In this document: piece by piece, positions 16,547 to 25,283 of the stretch
Numbering within the stretch: position 1 is the stretch's first letter
Layout of the letters: each line of letters begins with the position of its first letter
Source of the DNA: Exiguobacterium sibiricum 7-3
GTDB lineage: Bacteria; Bacillota; Bacilli; Exiguobacteriales; Exiguobacteriaceae
Length of the DNA stretch: 64,000 bases
Assembly (NCBI RefSeq): GCF_000620865.1
Contig: NZ_KK211190.1
Span: forward strand, 2,646,914-2,710,913
Direction: 5' to 3'
Program-made: the position numbers and the translations under genes
The notes under the pieces: model-generated
What the model saw: the letters and a program-made list of their open reading frames with translations, nothing else
What the model was told of the DNA's origin: nothing
Databases searched by the model: none

Positions 16547-17398
16547 TTATTTTTTCGCACCATTTGCAAAAAATACGAGTGTTTCTTCTTCGTCTGTCGT
16601 CAGTTCCCGTCCGACCAGCTCACGGTACAGCCGCTGCATCTCCGGTAGATGCCCTGCTGCTCGTTGCGTCACTTCAATGATTTGGCGTAAGACGTGTACC
16701 TCTTTCTCAAACGCGCCCTTCGACATCGCTTCGCCGTGCGACCAGACATAATAGTCAGCGTCGTACTCGGCGATGACATCCAGTAACCGGGTCGTCTGCC
16801 CCACCGTATAGTTCCACTTGGCAGAAAAGATGTCGGCATACATCGCATCTCCTAAAAATAAAACCCGTTCTTCCGGAATATAGACAAGAGCACTCCCTGG
16901 TGAGTGGTCATTCTCGACCTGCCGTAACAGACACGTCACGCCTCCAAGGTCGATTTCAAGTTCTCCCGAGAAACGAATCGTCGGCAAGATGACTTCAATC
17001 TCCCGGTCCTTCCCGAACTCGAGTTTGATCGCATCGGCACAAAACGGAATTTCAATCCCCTGTTGGATCCGCTCCGCAAGCGCCTCGTCCGACCAGTCAT
17101 AGTCCATCATCTTCCGCATCTCGTCGACGGTCCGTTTGGTCGCAATCGTCGGTACAGCCATCTGCTTCATACCGAAAATATGATCCCAGTGCCAGTGGGT
17201 CAATGCGACGAGATCCGGCCGTCTCAACCCGTGTTTCTCTATCTCGTCCAAAAAGAGTGTCGCGTGCTGACTGGAGTTACCGGTATCAATCACAAGACTC
17301 CGCTCGTCGCCCGTAATGACGGCAACGATTGGCCGATCCGTTTCACTGACGGGCGTTTGATACCAAATCCGGCTCGTTAATTGTTTAAACTGTTGCAT
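16547..17398 (-). CDS. MBL-fold metallo-hydrolase
   Basis: This 283-residue protein belongs to the metallo-beta-lactamase superfamily. The metal site HWHWDH is at residues ~62-67, followed by a later His in DHSPGSALVY and the GDAMYAD motif near residue 162, giving a complete two-metal set. It lacks a signal peptide and is predicted to be cytoplasmic. The superfamily includes lactonases, thioesterases and hydrolases of many kinds, and no specific substrate is readable. AGGAGGCG lies 9 bases before the ATG. It is a single gene flanked by terminators. Confidence 0.85.
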   Translation of the reverse strand: MQQFKQLTSRIWYQTPVSETDRPIVAVITGDERSLVIDTGNSSQHATLFLDEIEKHGLRRPDLVALTHWHWDHIFGMKQMAVPTIATKRTVDEMRKMMDYDWSDEALAERIQQGIEIPFCADAIKLEFGKDREIEVILPTIRFSGELEIDLGGVTCLLRQVENDHSPGSALVYIPEERVLFLGDAMYADIFSAKWNYTVGQTTRLLDVIAEYDADYYVWSHGEAMSKGAFEKEVHVLRQIIEVTQRAAGHLPEMQRLYRELVGRELTTDEEETLVFFANGAKK

Positions 17399-17425
17399 CT
17401 TGATCGCCTCCTGTTTGTAGTATAA

Positions 17426-17459
17426 CGAAAAAGTCCATCCGGATGATGTCCGGATGGAC
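17426..17459 (-). terminator. Terminator of the MMPL transporter gene
   Basis: A perfect 11-bp stem (17433-17443 with 17449-17459) with a 5-nt loop is followed on the minus strand by TTTTT. Confidence 0.85.
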
Positions 17460-17472
17460 CAGTCGAATCAAC

Positions 17473-20142
17473 TTACTTCTTATTTTGCTTTTGACGGAAC
17501 GGCCACCAGACACCTTTTCCGAACGATACCGTGATCGCTGGAATCAGGAGCGGTAAGACAATCAATCCGTACAGGAGCAGACCTGTGATAACGATCGTCG
17601 CAATTTGAACCAGACTCAGAACACCCGACGGCATCATCGCACCAAATGTTCCGGCAAGGATGATGGCAGCCGTAATGATGACGGAGCCCATTTTCTTCAT
17701 CGAGACATACATCGCTTCATTTGTCTCGAGTCCATTAATCGTTTCTTCCCGGAACCGGTCGAGCAGGAAGATCGAATAATCGATTCCTAAGGCAACGAGC
17801 ATGACGAATCCGAAAAATGGAACGGCCCAGCTGATGCCGTCATAACCGAGACCATTGACGAAAATCAGTTCAGCAATCGATACCGACGTATAGTACGTCA
17901 ACAGAAGCGAACCGATCATAAACAACGGCATGATCAATGAGCGGAACATAATCGCAAGGACGATAAACAAACTGATGATCATGATGACGACAGTCCGTGA
18001 GAAATCGGCTTTTGACGTATCATTTAAATCACTGTTGATGCTCGAGATACCGCCATACGCAACTTGTGCCTGTTCAAGCGGTGTATCTTTCAGTGTACTC
18101 GCTGTCGTTTTCTTGATGGCAGCGACCGTTTCGATTGCCTCCGGTGAATACGGATCATTGTCCAGGATGACTTCGAATTTCAGACCGGTTTTGTCATCAA
18201 TCGTATAGCGGTCGATGACAGGCTCGAAGTCTTTACTCGATAAGGTGTCTTTTGGAATGAACATCCCGGTACCGCGAATCGTTTTGGAGTTGCCCATCTC
18301 TTTTAGGAAATCGGCTGCTTCTTTCAAACCGTCTTCGATTTTACCAAGACCATTATTAGCAGATCCGACACCATCAGCCAGTTGGGTTAATCCGCTACCG
18401 AGTTGACCGGCTTGTGCGCCTTGCGTTTCAATTCCGGTTGCCGCTTGTGCGATTCCCGTTTGAATTTGTGTCAATTGACCGGATAACGCTGTCAATGTTC
18501 CGACAGTTTGCGGAATGTTTTCTGCTGACTGCAATCCTTGGCCGACAAGCGCCAACTGCTGATTGATTTGACCAAGACCATCTGCAGCTTGTTGCAATTG
18601 TGCTGCACCCGCTGACGCCTGGTCACCGGCCGGAATCTGACCACTGATATTCTGTAAATTGTCTTCCACAGTCTGAAGACCTTGACCGACTTTACCAAGT
18701 CCATCTTTTGCATCCGTCAGACCAGATGCAACTTGTTTCAATTGTTGATCGACATATAAATCGTCAATGACATCGCCTGTCGGACGCGAAATCGACCGGA
18801 CAGCTTTGACACCATCGAGTTTGACCAGTTCACGGCTCAACTGTTCTGCATACGGAACCGTTTTTTCAGTCACGATGTTTTGGTCGTCCTTCAGAATAAT
18901 ATTGACCGGTAACGACTCACCGGCACCAAATCCGTCTGAAATGGCATTTAATCCTTTAACCGTCTCATACTTTGCACCAATCTCATCGACGGTGTTGAAC
19001 GATAGATCGTCATCGTATGTGAACAAGGTCGGGATTGTTACGACAGCGACGATGGCCATCGCAAGCAATGGACGACGAATCGATAAACCACCGTATCGGG
19101 CCCATAAACGACTGTCCTGATGACTTGCCGCATTTTTTGACGGCCAGAACAATTTCTCTTTTAACGTCGCCATGAAAAACGGGACGAGTGTAAAGAGAAC
19201 CAGTAACAAGACCGCGATTCCGACTGCAACGGCGACCGACGATTTAAAGATCGGGAAATCAGCGAAACCAATCGCCGAGAAGCCGACGAGGACGGCAAGA
19301 CCACTGATGAGAAGGGTCCGTCCCGCTGTTTTATAGGTATTGACGATGGCTGTCTCGACATCATGTCCGGCAGTCAATTCTTCTTTATACCGGCTCAGAA
19401 GCAGGATACAGTAATCCGTCCCGATCCCGAAGAGAATCGCTACCAGGAAAATCTGCGTGAAGTTCGAGACCGGGAATCCGAACCAATCAACGAAAAAGGC
19501 GACAAATGATTGACTCATTAAATAAGTTACACCAACCGCAAATAATGGAACGAATGGTGTGACGATCGAACGGAAGACAATCAACAACAGACCAAAAATC
19601 AGACCGACTGTGATTAATTCCGTTCGTTTCAATCCTTCTTGTGAACTTTTGTTCACATCGGCATTGATGAGTGATTCACCCGTCAGATAAATCGTCCGAT
19701 CGTCCGGTAAGAGGTCACTTCGGATATCTTCAGCGAGTGCCGTGATTTCTTCTTGCGTACCATCAACGGTAATCGGAACGAGAACTGTTTTTTTGTCTTT
19801 TGAAATCAATTGTCCTTCCGTTTCCTTACTCTCAAACGGATTCAGGACTCCTGTCACCGGTTTATCCAGCTTCTCTAAATCTTTGACGATTTGACCGATT
19901 TCCGTCCGGTCTTCTTTCGTAACGGCTTCCTTTAATGGAATGACCAGCGAAATCGTTTCTTCACTTGCACCGGCTGCTTTTAAAATATCCGCTGCCCGTT
20001 GTGAATCTGTATCACTCGCGAGCTGAATGGCACCTGCATCTTCTGCTTGTTTCGATAAGTTTGGTGCTGCTAAAAATAATCCGACTGTCGCAAGCAACAA
20101 GACGATTACGATCGGCCAACGCCATTTGACGATTTGTCGCAT
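17473..20142 (-). CDS. MMPL-family RND-type transporter
   Basis: This 889-residue protein has the MMPL layout: a TM helix, a large outer loop, a block of five or six TM helices, a second outer loop and a second TM block. The second outer loop (residues ~455-620) is a long Gly/Gln/Ala-rich region with repeating GLGQxxQGLQ-type heptads, probably coiled coil. GTDYCILL and GIDYSIFLL are the paired intramembrane proton-relay motifs of the two halves. Relatives export lipids, cell-wall precursors or drugs by proton motive force. It follows the MarR-family gene 35 bp downstream, in one operon; the substrate is unknown. Confidence 0.93.
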   Translation of the reverse strand: MRQIVKWRWPIVIVLLLATVGLFLAAPNLSKQAEDAGAIQLASDTDSQRAADILKAAGASEETISLVIPLKEAVTKEDRTEIGQIVKDLEKLDKPVTGVLNPFESKETEGQLISKDKKTVLVPITVDGTQEEITALAEDIRSDLLPDDRTIYLTGESLINADVNKSSQEGLKRTELITVGLIFGLLLIVFRSIVTPFVPLFAVGVTYLMSQSFVAFFVDWFGFPVSNFTQIFLVAILFGIGTDYCILLLSRYKEELTAGHDVETAIVNTYKTAGRTLLISGLAVLVGFSAIGFADFPIFKSSVAVAVGIAVLLLVLFTLVPFFMATLKEKLFWPSKNAASHQDSRLWARYGGLSIRRPLLAMAIVAVVTIPTLFTYDDDLSFNTVDEIGAKYETVKGLNAISDGFGAGESLPVNIILKDDQNIVTEKTVPYAEQLSRELVKLDGVKAVRSISRPTGDVIDDLYVDQQLKQVASGLTDAKDGLGKVGQGLQTVEDNLQNISGQIPAGDQASAGAAQLQQAADGLGQINQQLALVGQGLQSAENIPQTVGTLTALSGQLTQIQTGIAQAATGIETQGAQAGQLGSGLTQLADGVGSANNGLGKIEDGLKEAADFLKEMGNSKTIRGTGMFIPKDTLSSKDFEPVIDRYTIDDKTGLKFEVILDNDPYSPEAIETVAAIKKTTASTLKDTPLEQAQVAYGGISSINSDLNDTSKADFSRTVVIMIISLFIVLAIMFRSLIMPLFMIGSLLLTYYTSVSIAELIFVNGLGYDGISWAVPFFGFVMLVALGIDYSIFLLDRFREETINGLETNEAMYVSMKKMGSVIITAAIILAGTFGAMMPSGVLSLVQIATIVITGLLLYGLIVLPLLIPAITVSFGKGVWWPFRQKQNKK

Positions 20143-20177
20143 TCCCGTTCCACCTCTTCTGTGTCTATTTTTCTAAA

Positions 20178-20621
20178 TTAATCTTCAATCTTTAAAATGG
20201 CTTTGACTTTCCGGAATGTCTCGATGAATTGTTTGATTTCGTCATCATCGACCTTGCCATCAATCAATTGTTCCAAATAACTATAAATCGCTTGATCCGA
20301 GGCCTCGACGACTTCTTTTCCCGCTTCCGTCAAAATGATCCGTTTTGTCCGGTGATCATCTTCCGAACGTTCGACTTCGACCAAGCCGTGTTCATTTAAC
20401 TTTTTCAGACGATTTGAAATCGCACTTTTGTGAACACCTTGGATGACGGCAATCCGTCCGGAAGCGATTGGTCCATATTTATCGACTAGCTTCAACAAAT
20501 GCAGTTGTTCTGGTGAGTAGAGACGCCAAACCGGTGAATCCACTGATTTCAAGACACGTTCTGTCCCATGAATCATCACTTCTTCAAATAACTGAACGGC
20601 TTCCCGAAGATTTTCCTTCAT
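20178..20621 (-). CDS. MarR-family transcriptional regulator of the MMPL exporter
   Basis: This 147-residue winged-helix regulator contains the MarR recognition region GRIAVIQGVHKSAISNRLKKLNEHGLVEVERSEDDHRTKR (residues ~50-105) with the DxRxK wing. MarR proteins act as dimers. The gene is first in an operon with the MMPL transporter. Two near-identical palindromes (20626-20642 and 20652-20668) lie over its -10 and start region, so autorepression and control of the exporter are inferred. The start at 20621 (MKENLREA) follows TAGGGGGT; an upstream start is 8 codons away. Confidence 0.9.
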   Translation of the reverse strand: MKENLREAVQLFEEVMIHGTERVLKSVDSPVWRLYSPEQLHLLKLVDKYGPIASGRIAVIQGVHKSAISNRLKKLNEHGLVEVERSEDDHRTKRIILTEAGKEVVEASDQAIYSYLEQLIDGKVDDDEIKQFIETFRKVKAILKIED

Positions 20622-20625
20622 GATT

Positions 20626-20680
20626 AGTTTACCCCCTAAACTCATACCAGTAGTTTAGCCCCTAAACCAGATAGCGTCAA
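20626..20680 (-). promoter_or_regulatory. marR-MMPL promoter with two operator palindromes
   Basis: On the minus strand TTGACG (20680-20675) and TAAACT (20657-20652) are 17 bp apart. AGTTTA-CCCCC-TAAACT (20626-20642) and AGTTTA-GCCCC-TAAACC (20652-20668) are palindromes 26 bp apart, the second over the -10. They are the probable binding sites of the MarR protein. Confidence 0.75.
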
Positions 20681-20769
20681 CTCCAAACTGTCACAAAATA
20701 TCCTGACATACAATTCCAATCTTCGTTATGATGGAAGAGCATACATCCTACACAAAGGGGGATTAACAC

Positions 20770-20961
20770 ATGACCGCATTATTTTGGATTGCACTCGTGA
20801 TCTGTGTACTTGGACTTATTTTTACAATGATGGTCGGACAGAGTCGGAACGAAGAAACTTACAGCAACAGCCAAACGGCGAAAAACATGTCCTGGATGTA
20901 CTTGGTATTGTTGCCCGTCATCTTGATTATTCTAGGCGTGTTTTATTATTTATTGACATAA
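20770..20961 (+). CDS. Small membrane protein, 63 aa
   Basis: This 63-residue protein has two hydrophobic helices (residues ~4-22 and 42-62) joined by a polar loop with Asn, Gln and Lys, so it is a predicted two-pass membrane protein. AAAGGGGG lies 9 bases before the ATG and a hairpin follows at 20980-21016. It is divergent from the MarR gene. Family and function were not recognised. Confidence 0.75.
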   Translation: MTALFWIALVICVLGLIFTMMVGQSRNEETYSNSQTAKNMSWMYLVLLPVILIILGVFYYLLT

Positions 20962-20979
20962 GTCGAAAGAATGAACAAA

Positions 20980-21016
20980 AAAAAGCTGCCTCGATTAACC
21001 ATCGAAGTAGCTTTTT
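20980..21016. terminator. Bidirectional terminator between the small membrane gene and uspA-type gene
   Basis: The stem pairs 20980-20995 with 21001-21016, with two mismatched positions and a 5-nt loop. It has A and T runs at its ends, so it can end transcripts from both sides. Confidence 0.7.
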
Positions 21017-21021
21017 GGCAC

Positions 21022-21471
21022 TTATTTGAGTGTTTTCGGGCGAACGATATAGATGTCACATTTGGCGTAACGGGAGATGTTTTCAGAGACACTCCCAATC
21101 ATGATTCGTTCCATCGCATTCATCCCGACGGCTCCACAAACGATCAGTCCCGCTCCGACACGCGGTGCGATAACTTTCGGAATCAAGGTCTTAGGTGACC
21201 CGCTTTCAATGACCAGTTCGACCTCTGCTACGCCTTCTTCAATCGCCCGTTTTTGATATTTATCAAGAAGTTCCTGTGCGTACTCCGTAACGTTTTGATC
21301 GATGAATCGTTGGTTGGCACGGACGTTGGCAAAGGTTTGGATATCAATGACATGTGCGATAACGAGCTTTGCTTGATCGAGTTTTGCGAACTGGACGGCT
21401 TTTTCGAAAGCTAAGTCTGCCGTCTTTGATCCATCGACCGCGACTAAAATTGTATGATAGTGACTCTCCAT
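21022..21471 (-). CDS. Universal stress protein, UspA family
   Basis: This 149-residue protein has the UspA fold: beta-strand HTILVAVDGSKTADLAFEKA at the N-terminus and the ATP-binding signature GLIVCGAVGMNAMERIMIGSVSENISRYAKCDIYIVRP at the C-terminus (G-x2-G-x9-G-S/T). Members bind ATP or act in starvation, oxidative or other stress survival. It is cytoplasmic. It lies downstream of and in the same direction as the YflT-domain gene with a 29-bp gap, so the two may be co-transcribed as stress genes. Confidence 0.93.
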   Translation of the reverse strand: MESHYHTILVAVDGSKTADLAFEKAVQFAKLDQAKLVIAHVIDIQTFANVRANQRFIDQNVTEYAQELLDKYQKRAIEEGVAEVELVIESGSPKTLIPKVIAPRVGAGLIVCGAVGMNAMERIMIGSVSENISRYAKCDIYIVRPKTLK

Positions 21472-21500
21472 CGTTGTTCACCCTTTCCACTCAGGCACGT

Positions 21501-21950
21501 TTACAACATCCGATCGTTTTCATTCTCAAGTGCCCGGTTCTCGTGATCAAGCTTCCGCTCCGCCTCAATGCCTTCCGGTTCACTCTCTAAAATACTCTTC
21601 GGCTCAGGTGCCGGGCGTTTCGCCCCTTCTTCGTCCGCAAGCAGGACATAGGCACCGTTTTTAACGCTCGCCACATGCTTGTCGACCTCTCCGTCCGCTA
21701 AACCAAGTGAATCAAAAGCGGCACGTGTTTCCTCGTCCGTTACCGGTTTTCCGGTAAAGCGTTCGAACAATGTCCGTTTCCCGGCAACGAGTTGTGCGGC
21801 CGATTGCCCCCGTAACATCGCCATATCGGTTTTATCCTGCAGGACGACGTATAAATCTTCTTCTAAATATCCTGCAAAATGCAGATCTTCAATCTGGCGA
21901 ATTAAATCCGTCTCATTTTCGTACGTACCGATCAACTGTTTTTTCCCCAT
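21501..21950 (-). CDS. General stress protein with YflT domain
   Basis: This 149-residue protein has the YflT domain of general stress proteins (residues ~1-110; it begins KKQLIGTYENETDLIRQIEDLHFAGYLEEDLYVVL). B. subtilis relatives are members of the SigB regulon. The C-terminal ~35 residues are Pro/Glu-rich and probably disordered. It is soluble. The next gene downstream is UspA-type, which supports a stress role. I looked for a SigB-type promoter upstream and did not find one with acceptable spacing. Confidence 0.8.
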   Translation of the reverse strand: MGKKQLIGTYENETDLIRQIEDLHFAGYLEEDLYVVLQDKTDMAMLRGQSAAQLVAGKRTLFERFTGKPVTDEETRAAFDSLGLADGEVDKHVASVKNGAYVLLADEEGAKRPAPEPKSILESEPEGIEAERKLDHENRALENENDRML

Positions 21951-22028
21951 TGGTCATTTCCCCCTTTTATACTTCTATAAGGGATATACCCCAAAAAACC
22001 AAAAGCAACGTCATCAACTGTTGTTTTC

Positions 22029-22757
22029 TTACGAAACCGGTCTTTTTTCTTCCGCAAACAATTTTTCACGTTTCCGAAAGACGATAATCACCGCTACAGT
22101 CACAATGATGACACTGAAGATCGTGATGCCCTGTTGAAAGTCTGTCAATCGTCCATTAAAGAACAGACCAATGTAATACCAGATCATGACGAGTCCGAAT
22201 ACCCAATCGGTATGAACGAAAATAAAGAATGCGGCTCCAAGCGCAAAAAGAATCAGCATCACCGTGACCCATTCCGACGTCGTCAATCCGAATAGATCGT
22301 CAAATCGAAAGTCCCGCAAAATCCGAAAGGGCAGAATTAAAATCTGAATGCTCGACCAGGCGAGAAAGACTGAAAACGGTGAGCGCATCCAGGGGGAACG
22401 GTTCGGGTGATGCTGAATTTTCATATAAATGATGCATAAAGCAATAAAAGAAATCGTCGTCAAGACAAGCTCCCATGGCGGACCGATGATGCTGCTGGCA
22501 CCATATCCGATCATCGTCAGCATGAACCACCCGCTCATATCAAAAATCAATGTCCGGTCGGCCGGGTAAGCCTGAACCGGTCGAATACACCAAATCAATA
22601 AGGTCGTATAGACAACGCCAAAAATCGCATCAATGAACGGTGCCGGCATGATTGCGAGACGTTCTCCTGCCGGTGCATCATACCAGACGACACGGGCCAA
22701 GAGGACAAATAAAAAACTGATCAAGTTCAACAAACGAAGTCCGGTTAACGGTTGCAT
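22029..22757 (-). CDS. Uncharacterised multi-pass membrane protein, 242 aa
   Basis: About seven hydrophobic segments span the whole length, with short polar loops and a basic C-terminus (FRKREKLF). Aromatic residues are common in the helices. No motif that identifies a transporter or enzyme was seen, and I do not recognise the family. It lies between the YflT-domain gene and the divergent FusB-like gene. Confidence 0.65.
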   Translation of the reverse strand: MQPLTGLRLLNLISFLFVLLARVVWYDAPAGERLAIMPAPFIDAIFGVVYTTLLIWCIRPVQAYPADRTLIFDMSGWFMLTMIGYGASSIIGPPWELVLTTISFIALCIIYMKIQHHPNRSPWMRSPFSVFLAWSSIQILILPFRILRDFRFDDLFGLTTSEWVTVMLILFALGAAFFIFVHTDWVFGLVMIWYYIGLFFNGRLTDFQQGITIFSVIIVTVAVIIVFRKREKLFAEEKRPVS

Positions 22758-22872
22758 GATCGGACACCTCCTCAGGTATTCATTTCCCGCCTGTCGAATG
22801 ACGGAAACAAGGAAAATGTCGTTTTGACAAAAGAGATTCAGTGAATAGAGGACTACAAAGGAGCGATGTCAT

Positions 22873-23505
22873 ATGGAACCCTTCATTAAGCCGTTTCAAT
22901 ACAATTTCATCCGGAGCCAAGTCGATTTATTGACCCAACAGCTGACGACAGTCCATGATCCGGATGTGTTGGATGCTGTTATCTACAGTGCCGCCCAAAA
23001 GATTTTTGACCTGATTCCGGTTCTGACTGCGGAGCAAGAAGCATTGCTGATGCTCGTGCGAAATGTAAAGTCGGAAGCTGATTTAATCCGGTATATCGAG
23101 AAGATACAACCGCTCGTCGCGTCTTTTCCGTCCATTACGGAATCACAACTTCAACAACTATTTCGAAAAACAAAGAAGTTACGGCATCCGCCGCTTCATT
23201 CCTTCGATTTTTTCAAGACGACCTATTTAAGCTGGAATGATACCGGAAACAAAAAGAAGTTTTTTGTCTATCCTCTTCAAGGAGAATGGATCGGCGTCGA
23301 AGGTCATTACGTTCCCACCATAAAAAAAGGCATCTGTACGGTCTGTCATCAATATAGCGATGTCACTTTGGTCTCTGCTCGTACGCATCAGTCAGCTGAC
23401 CACTACCGGGCTGTCGGCAACTATATTTGTATCGACAGTGACCATTGTAATGAGCAAGTGACGGATCCCACGTCTCTTGAAAAATTATTGGCTAAAATGA
23501 AGTAA
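22873..23505 (+). CDS. FusB/FusC-family EF-G-binding protein
   Basis: FusB proteins bind elongation factor G and release it from the ribosome when fusidic acid has stalled it. This 210-residue protein begins like the Staphylococcus FusB (PFQYNFIRSQVDLL). It carries the C-terminal zinc treble clef: CTVC at residues 155-158 and YICIDSDHCNEQVTD with Cys186 and Cys192. The length equals that of FusB (~213). AAAGGAG lies 9 bases upstream of the ATG. No mobile element flanks it, and base use matches its neighbours, so it looks like a native chromosomal gene. Whether it confers resistance is not shown by the sequence. Confidence 0.9.
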   Translation: MEPFIKPFQYNFIRSQVDLLTQQLTTVHDPDVLDAVIYSAAQKIFDLIPVLTAEQEALLMLVRNVKSEADLIRYIEKIQPLVASFPSITESQLQQLFRKTKKLRHPPLHSFDFFKTTYLSWNDTGNKKKFFVYPLQGEWIGVEGHYVPTIKKGICTVCHQYSDVTLVSARTHQSADHYRAVGNYICIDSDHCNEQVTDPTSLEKLLAKMK

Positions 23506-23512
23506 CAACAAC

Positions 23513-23552
23513 AAAAGAGGAGCGGACCGAGTTGAATCGGCGCTCCTCTTTT
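23513..23552. terminator. Bidirectional terminator between fusB-like and diguanylate cyclase genes
   Basis: A perfect 12-bp stem (23513-23524 with 23541-23552) with A-rich and T-rich flanks serves the two convergent genes. Confidence 0.8.
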
Positions 23553-23558
23553 GATGGA

Positions 23559-25079
23559 TCAGACTTCCACATGAAACTGATTTTTCCCGCGGCGTTTTGC
23601 TTCATACATCGCGACATCTGCTTGCTCAATCAGGGCTGTGCGCGACGTGGCGTGGGTCGGATAAATCGCACCGCCGATGCTAGCGGTCATGAAGACCGGT
23701 GTCTCCTGGAGAATGAACGGCCGCTCGAACAAGTCAATCAACTGTTGACCGCATGCTTCGATGTCCGACTCCTCTTTCACATCAAATAATAACACCACAA
23801 ATTCATCCCCACCCTGTCTCGAGATGACCGTGTTATGCGGTAATCGTTTTTCAAGACGGTTGGCAATGTCGATGATCAGTTGGTCTCCGACATGATGGCC
23901 GTATGTATCATTCACTTGTTTAAAATGATCGATATCAATGAAATACAAGCCGACGAAACGTTGATGGATTTCTGCCCGCCGCAACTCTTCCTTAAACAAA
24001 CGGGCAAATAAATACCGGTTCGGTAAATTGGTCAGGGCATCATGGTAGGCCATATGCTCCATCTCTTCGAGCGCCTGTTCGAGAGCGGCCGTCCGCTCCT
24101 CGACCTTTGCCTCCAGATTTTCACGCAGACGCTGATTATCCATCACAATCCGTACCTGTCTTGAAATCAGCAACGGAACCGCAATCATCAGACCAATCGT
24201 CAACCCATTCCAACTGACGGCCTGCCGCGCCATTGTCACGAATAAAATCAAAAGGAAAACATAGGGCATAACGAGACGAATCCCATCGAGAATCTGACGA
24301 TTGATCTTTAATCCAATTGGCCGTTCATCGACATCAAACAGGATAGCCGCCCCGCCAATCAACAAGACCGTTGCTAACCAGATGGGATCGAGCCACATCA
24401 CAGAAATCGGAAAACCTGACCGGTATAATGCGACATATAGTAAATCAGCAATGAGTTGTAGATGAAATCCAACTAAAATCATCAACAAGGGAATGCTGTT
24501 TCCACGTTTCATGACGCCAAAAAATAAGATGATCATTCCTCCGAGCAACAACAAGTCACCGAGTGGATACCGAAGCAACAAAAAGGTCTCAAAGCTGAGT
24601 AACTCCGCCTGTTCCAAGTAAGGAGTGACAAGATAATGCCAGGAAATCGCCCCCGTCACGATCAAGATAATCAATTCATCAAACAAAAAGAACCGTAAAT
24701 TCACCTGCGAACGACGACTGATTAAAAAATAACAAAACGCCAGCAAATAAAAACCAATTTGCAGGCTGAATACTAAATCAATGCCGTCAAAAGATCCCGA
24801 TCGTTCAAGGTTGCGCCTTTCAACAATCAATTGTGCTGTCTCACCAATTGCTAACGATACATTTCCGAACAACAACAGTAAAAACAGACGTTGCGTAAAG
24901 GGACGAGTCGGATGACGGCGCACCGCGATCACTAGCAAGACCGTCGAGACGACAGCACCCAAAATCATAAACAGGCTGTTGCCTATTTTTGAAAGTTCCG
25001 AAGACGTGCCGATGATTCCTAACCATAACGTATGAGACAAGACCCATCCGCCAATGATTCCAAAGATTAGTTTATACAT
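23559..25079 (-). CDS. Membrane-anchored GGDEF diguanylate cyclase
   Basis: This 506-residue protein has about eight to nine hydrophobic segments in residues 1-305, a short coiled coil (LEAKVEERTAALEQALEEMEHM) and a GGDEF domain (residues ~340-506). The domain has the signature RQGGDEF and the ligands of the metal/GTP site (YFIDIDHFKQVNDTYGHHVGD). It should make c-di-GMP from GTP at the membrane. The inhibitory I-site RxxD that normally lies nine residues before the GGDEF glycine is replaced by Pro-His-Asn-Thr, so product inhibition at that site is not expected. A terminator at 25235-25277 ends the histidine kinase transcript upstream of this gene. Confidence 0.92.
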   Translation of the reverse strand: MYKLIFGIIGGWVLSHTLWLGIIGTSSELSKIGNSLFMILGAVVSTVLLVIAVRRHPTRPFTQRLFLLLLFGNVSLAIGETAQLIVERRNLERSGSFDGIDLVFSLQIGFYLLAFCYFLISRRSQVNLRFFLFDELIILIVTGAISWHYLVTPYLEQAELLSFETFLLLRYPLGDLLLLGGMIILFFGVMKRGNSIPLLMILVGFHLQLIADLLYVALYRSGFPISVMWLDPIWLATVLLIGGAAILFDVDERPIGLKINRQILDGIRLVMPYVFLLILFVTMARQAVSWNGLTIGLMIAVPLLISRQVRIVMDNQRLRENLEAKVEERTAALEQALEEMEHMAYHDALTNLPNRYLFARLFKEELRRAEIHQRFVGLYFIDIDHFKQVNDTYGHHVGDQLIIDIANRLEKRLPHNTVISRQGGDEFVVLLFDVKEESDIEACGQQLIDLFERPFILQETPVFMTASIGGAIYPTHATSRTALIEQADVAMYEAKRRGKNQFHVEV

Positions 25080-25234
25080 CGTTCACGCCCTTCCCTTTTT
25101 TTTGACTAGTTCGTTTGTCCTATATGATTATCGGCAAAACTTTTGGTTTTTTAACTATCTTTCCATTATATTTAAATATTCTTTACCTGTCCTGTTTTTT
25201 CTTCGAAGCAGGGCACACGATTTTCACTTGATTA

Positions 25235-25277
25235 GAAAAAAAACAAGCACCGTTGCCGAAGCAAAGCGGTACTTGTT
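25235..25277 (-). terminator. Terminator of the histidine kinase gene
   Basis: A stem with AACAAG/CTTGTT ends (25242-25277) is followed on the minus strand by eight T's, just after the stop codon at 25284. Confidence 0.75.
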
Positions 25278-25283
25278 TTGACT

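Noticed and set aside
21951-22000. A SigB promoter before the YflT-domain gene.
   Set aside because: GTTTTT/GTTGAT and GGGGTAT elements are present but the spacing is wrong.
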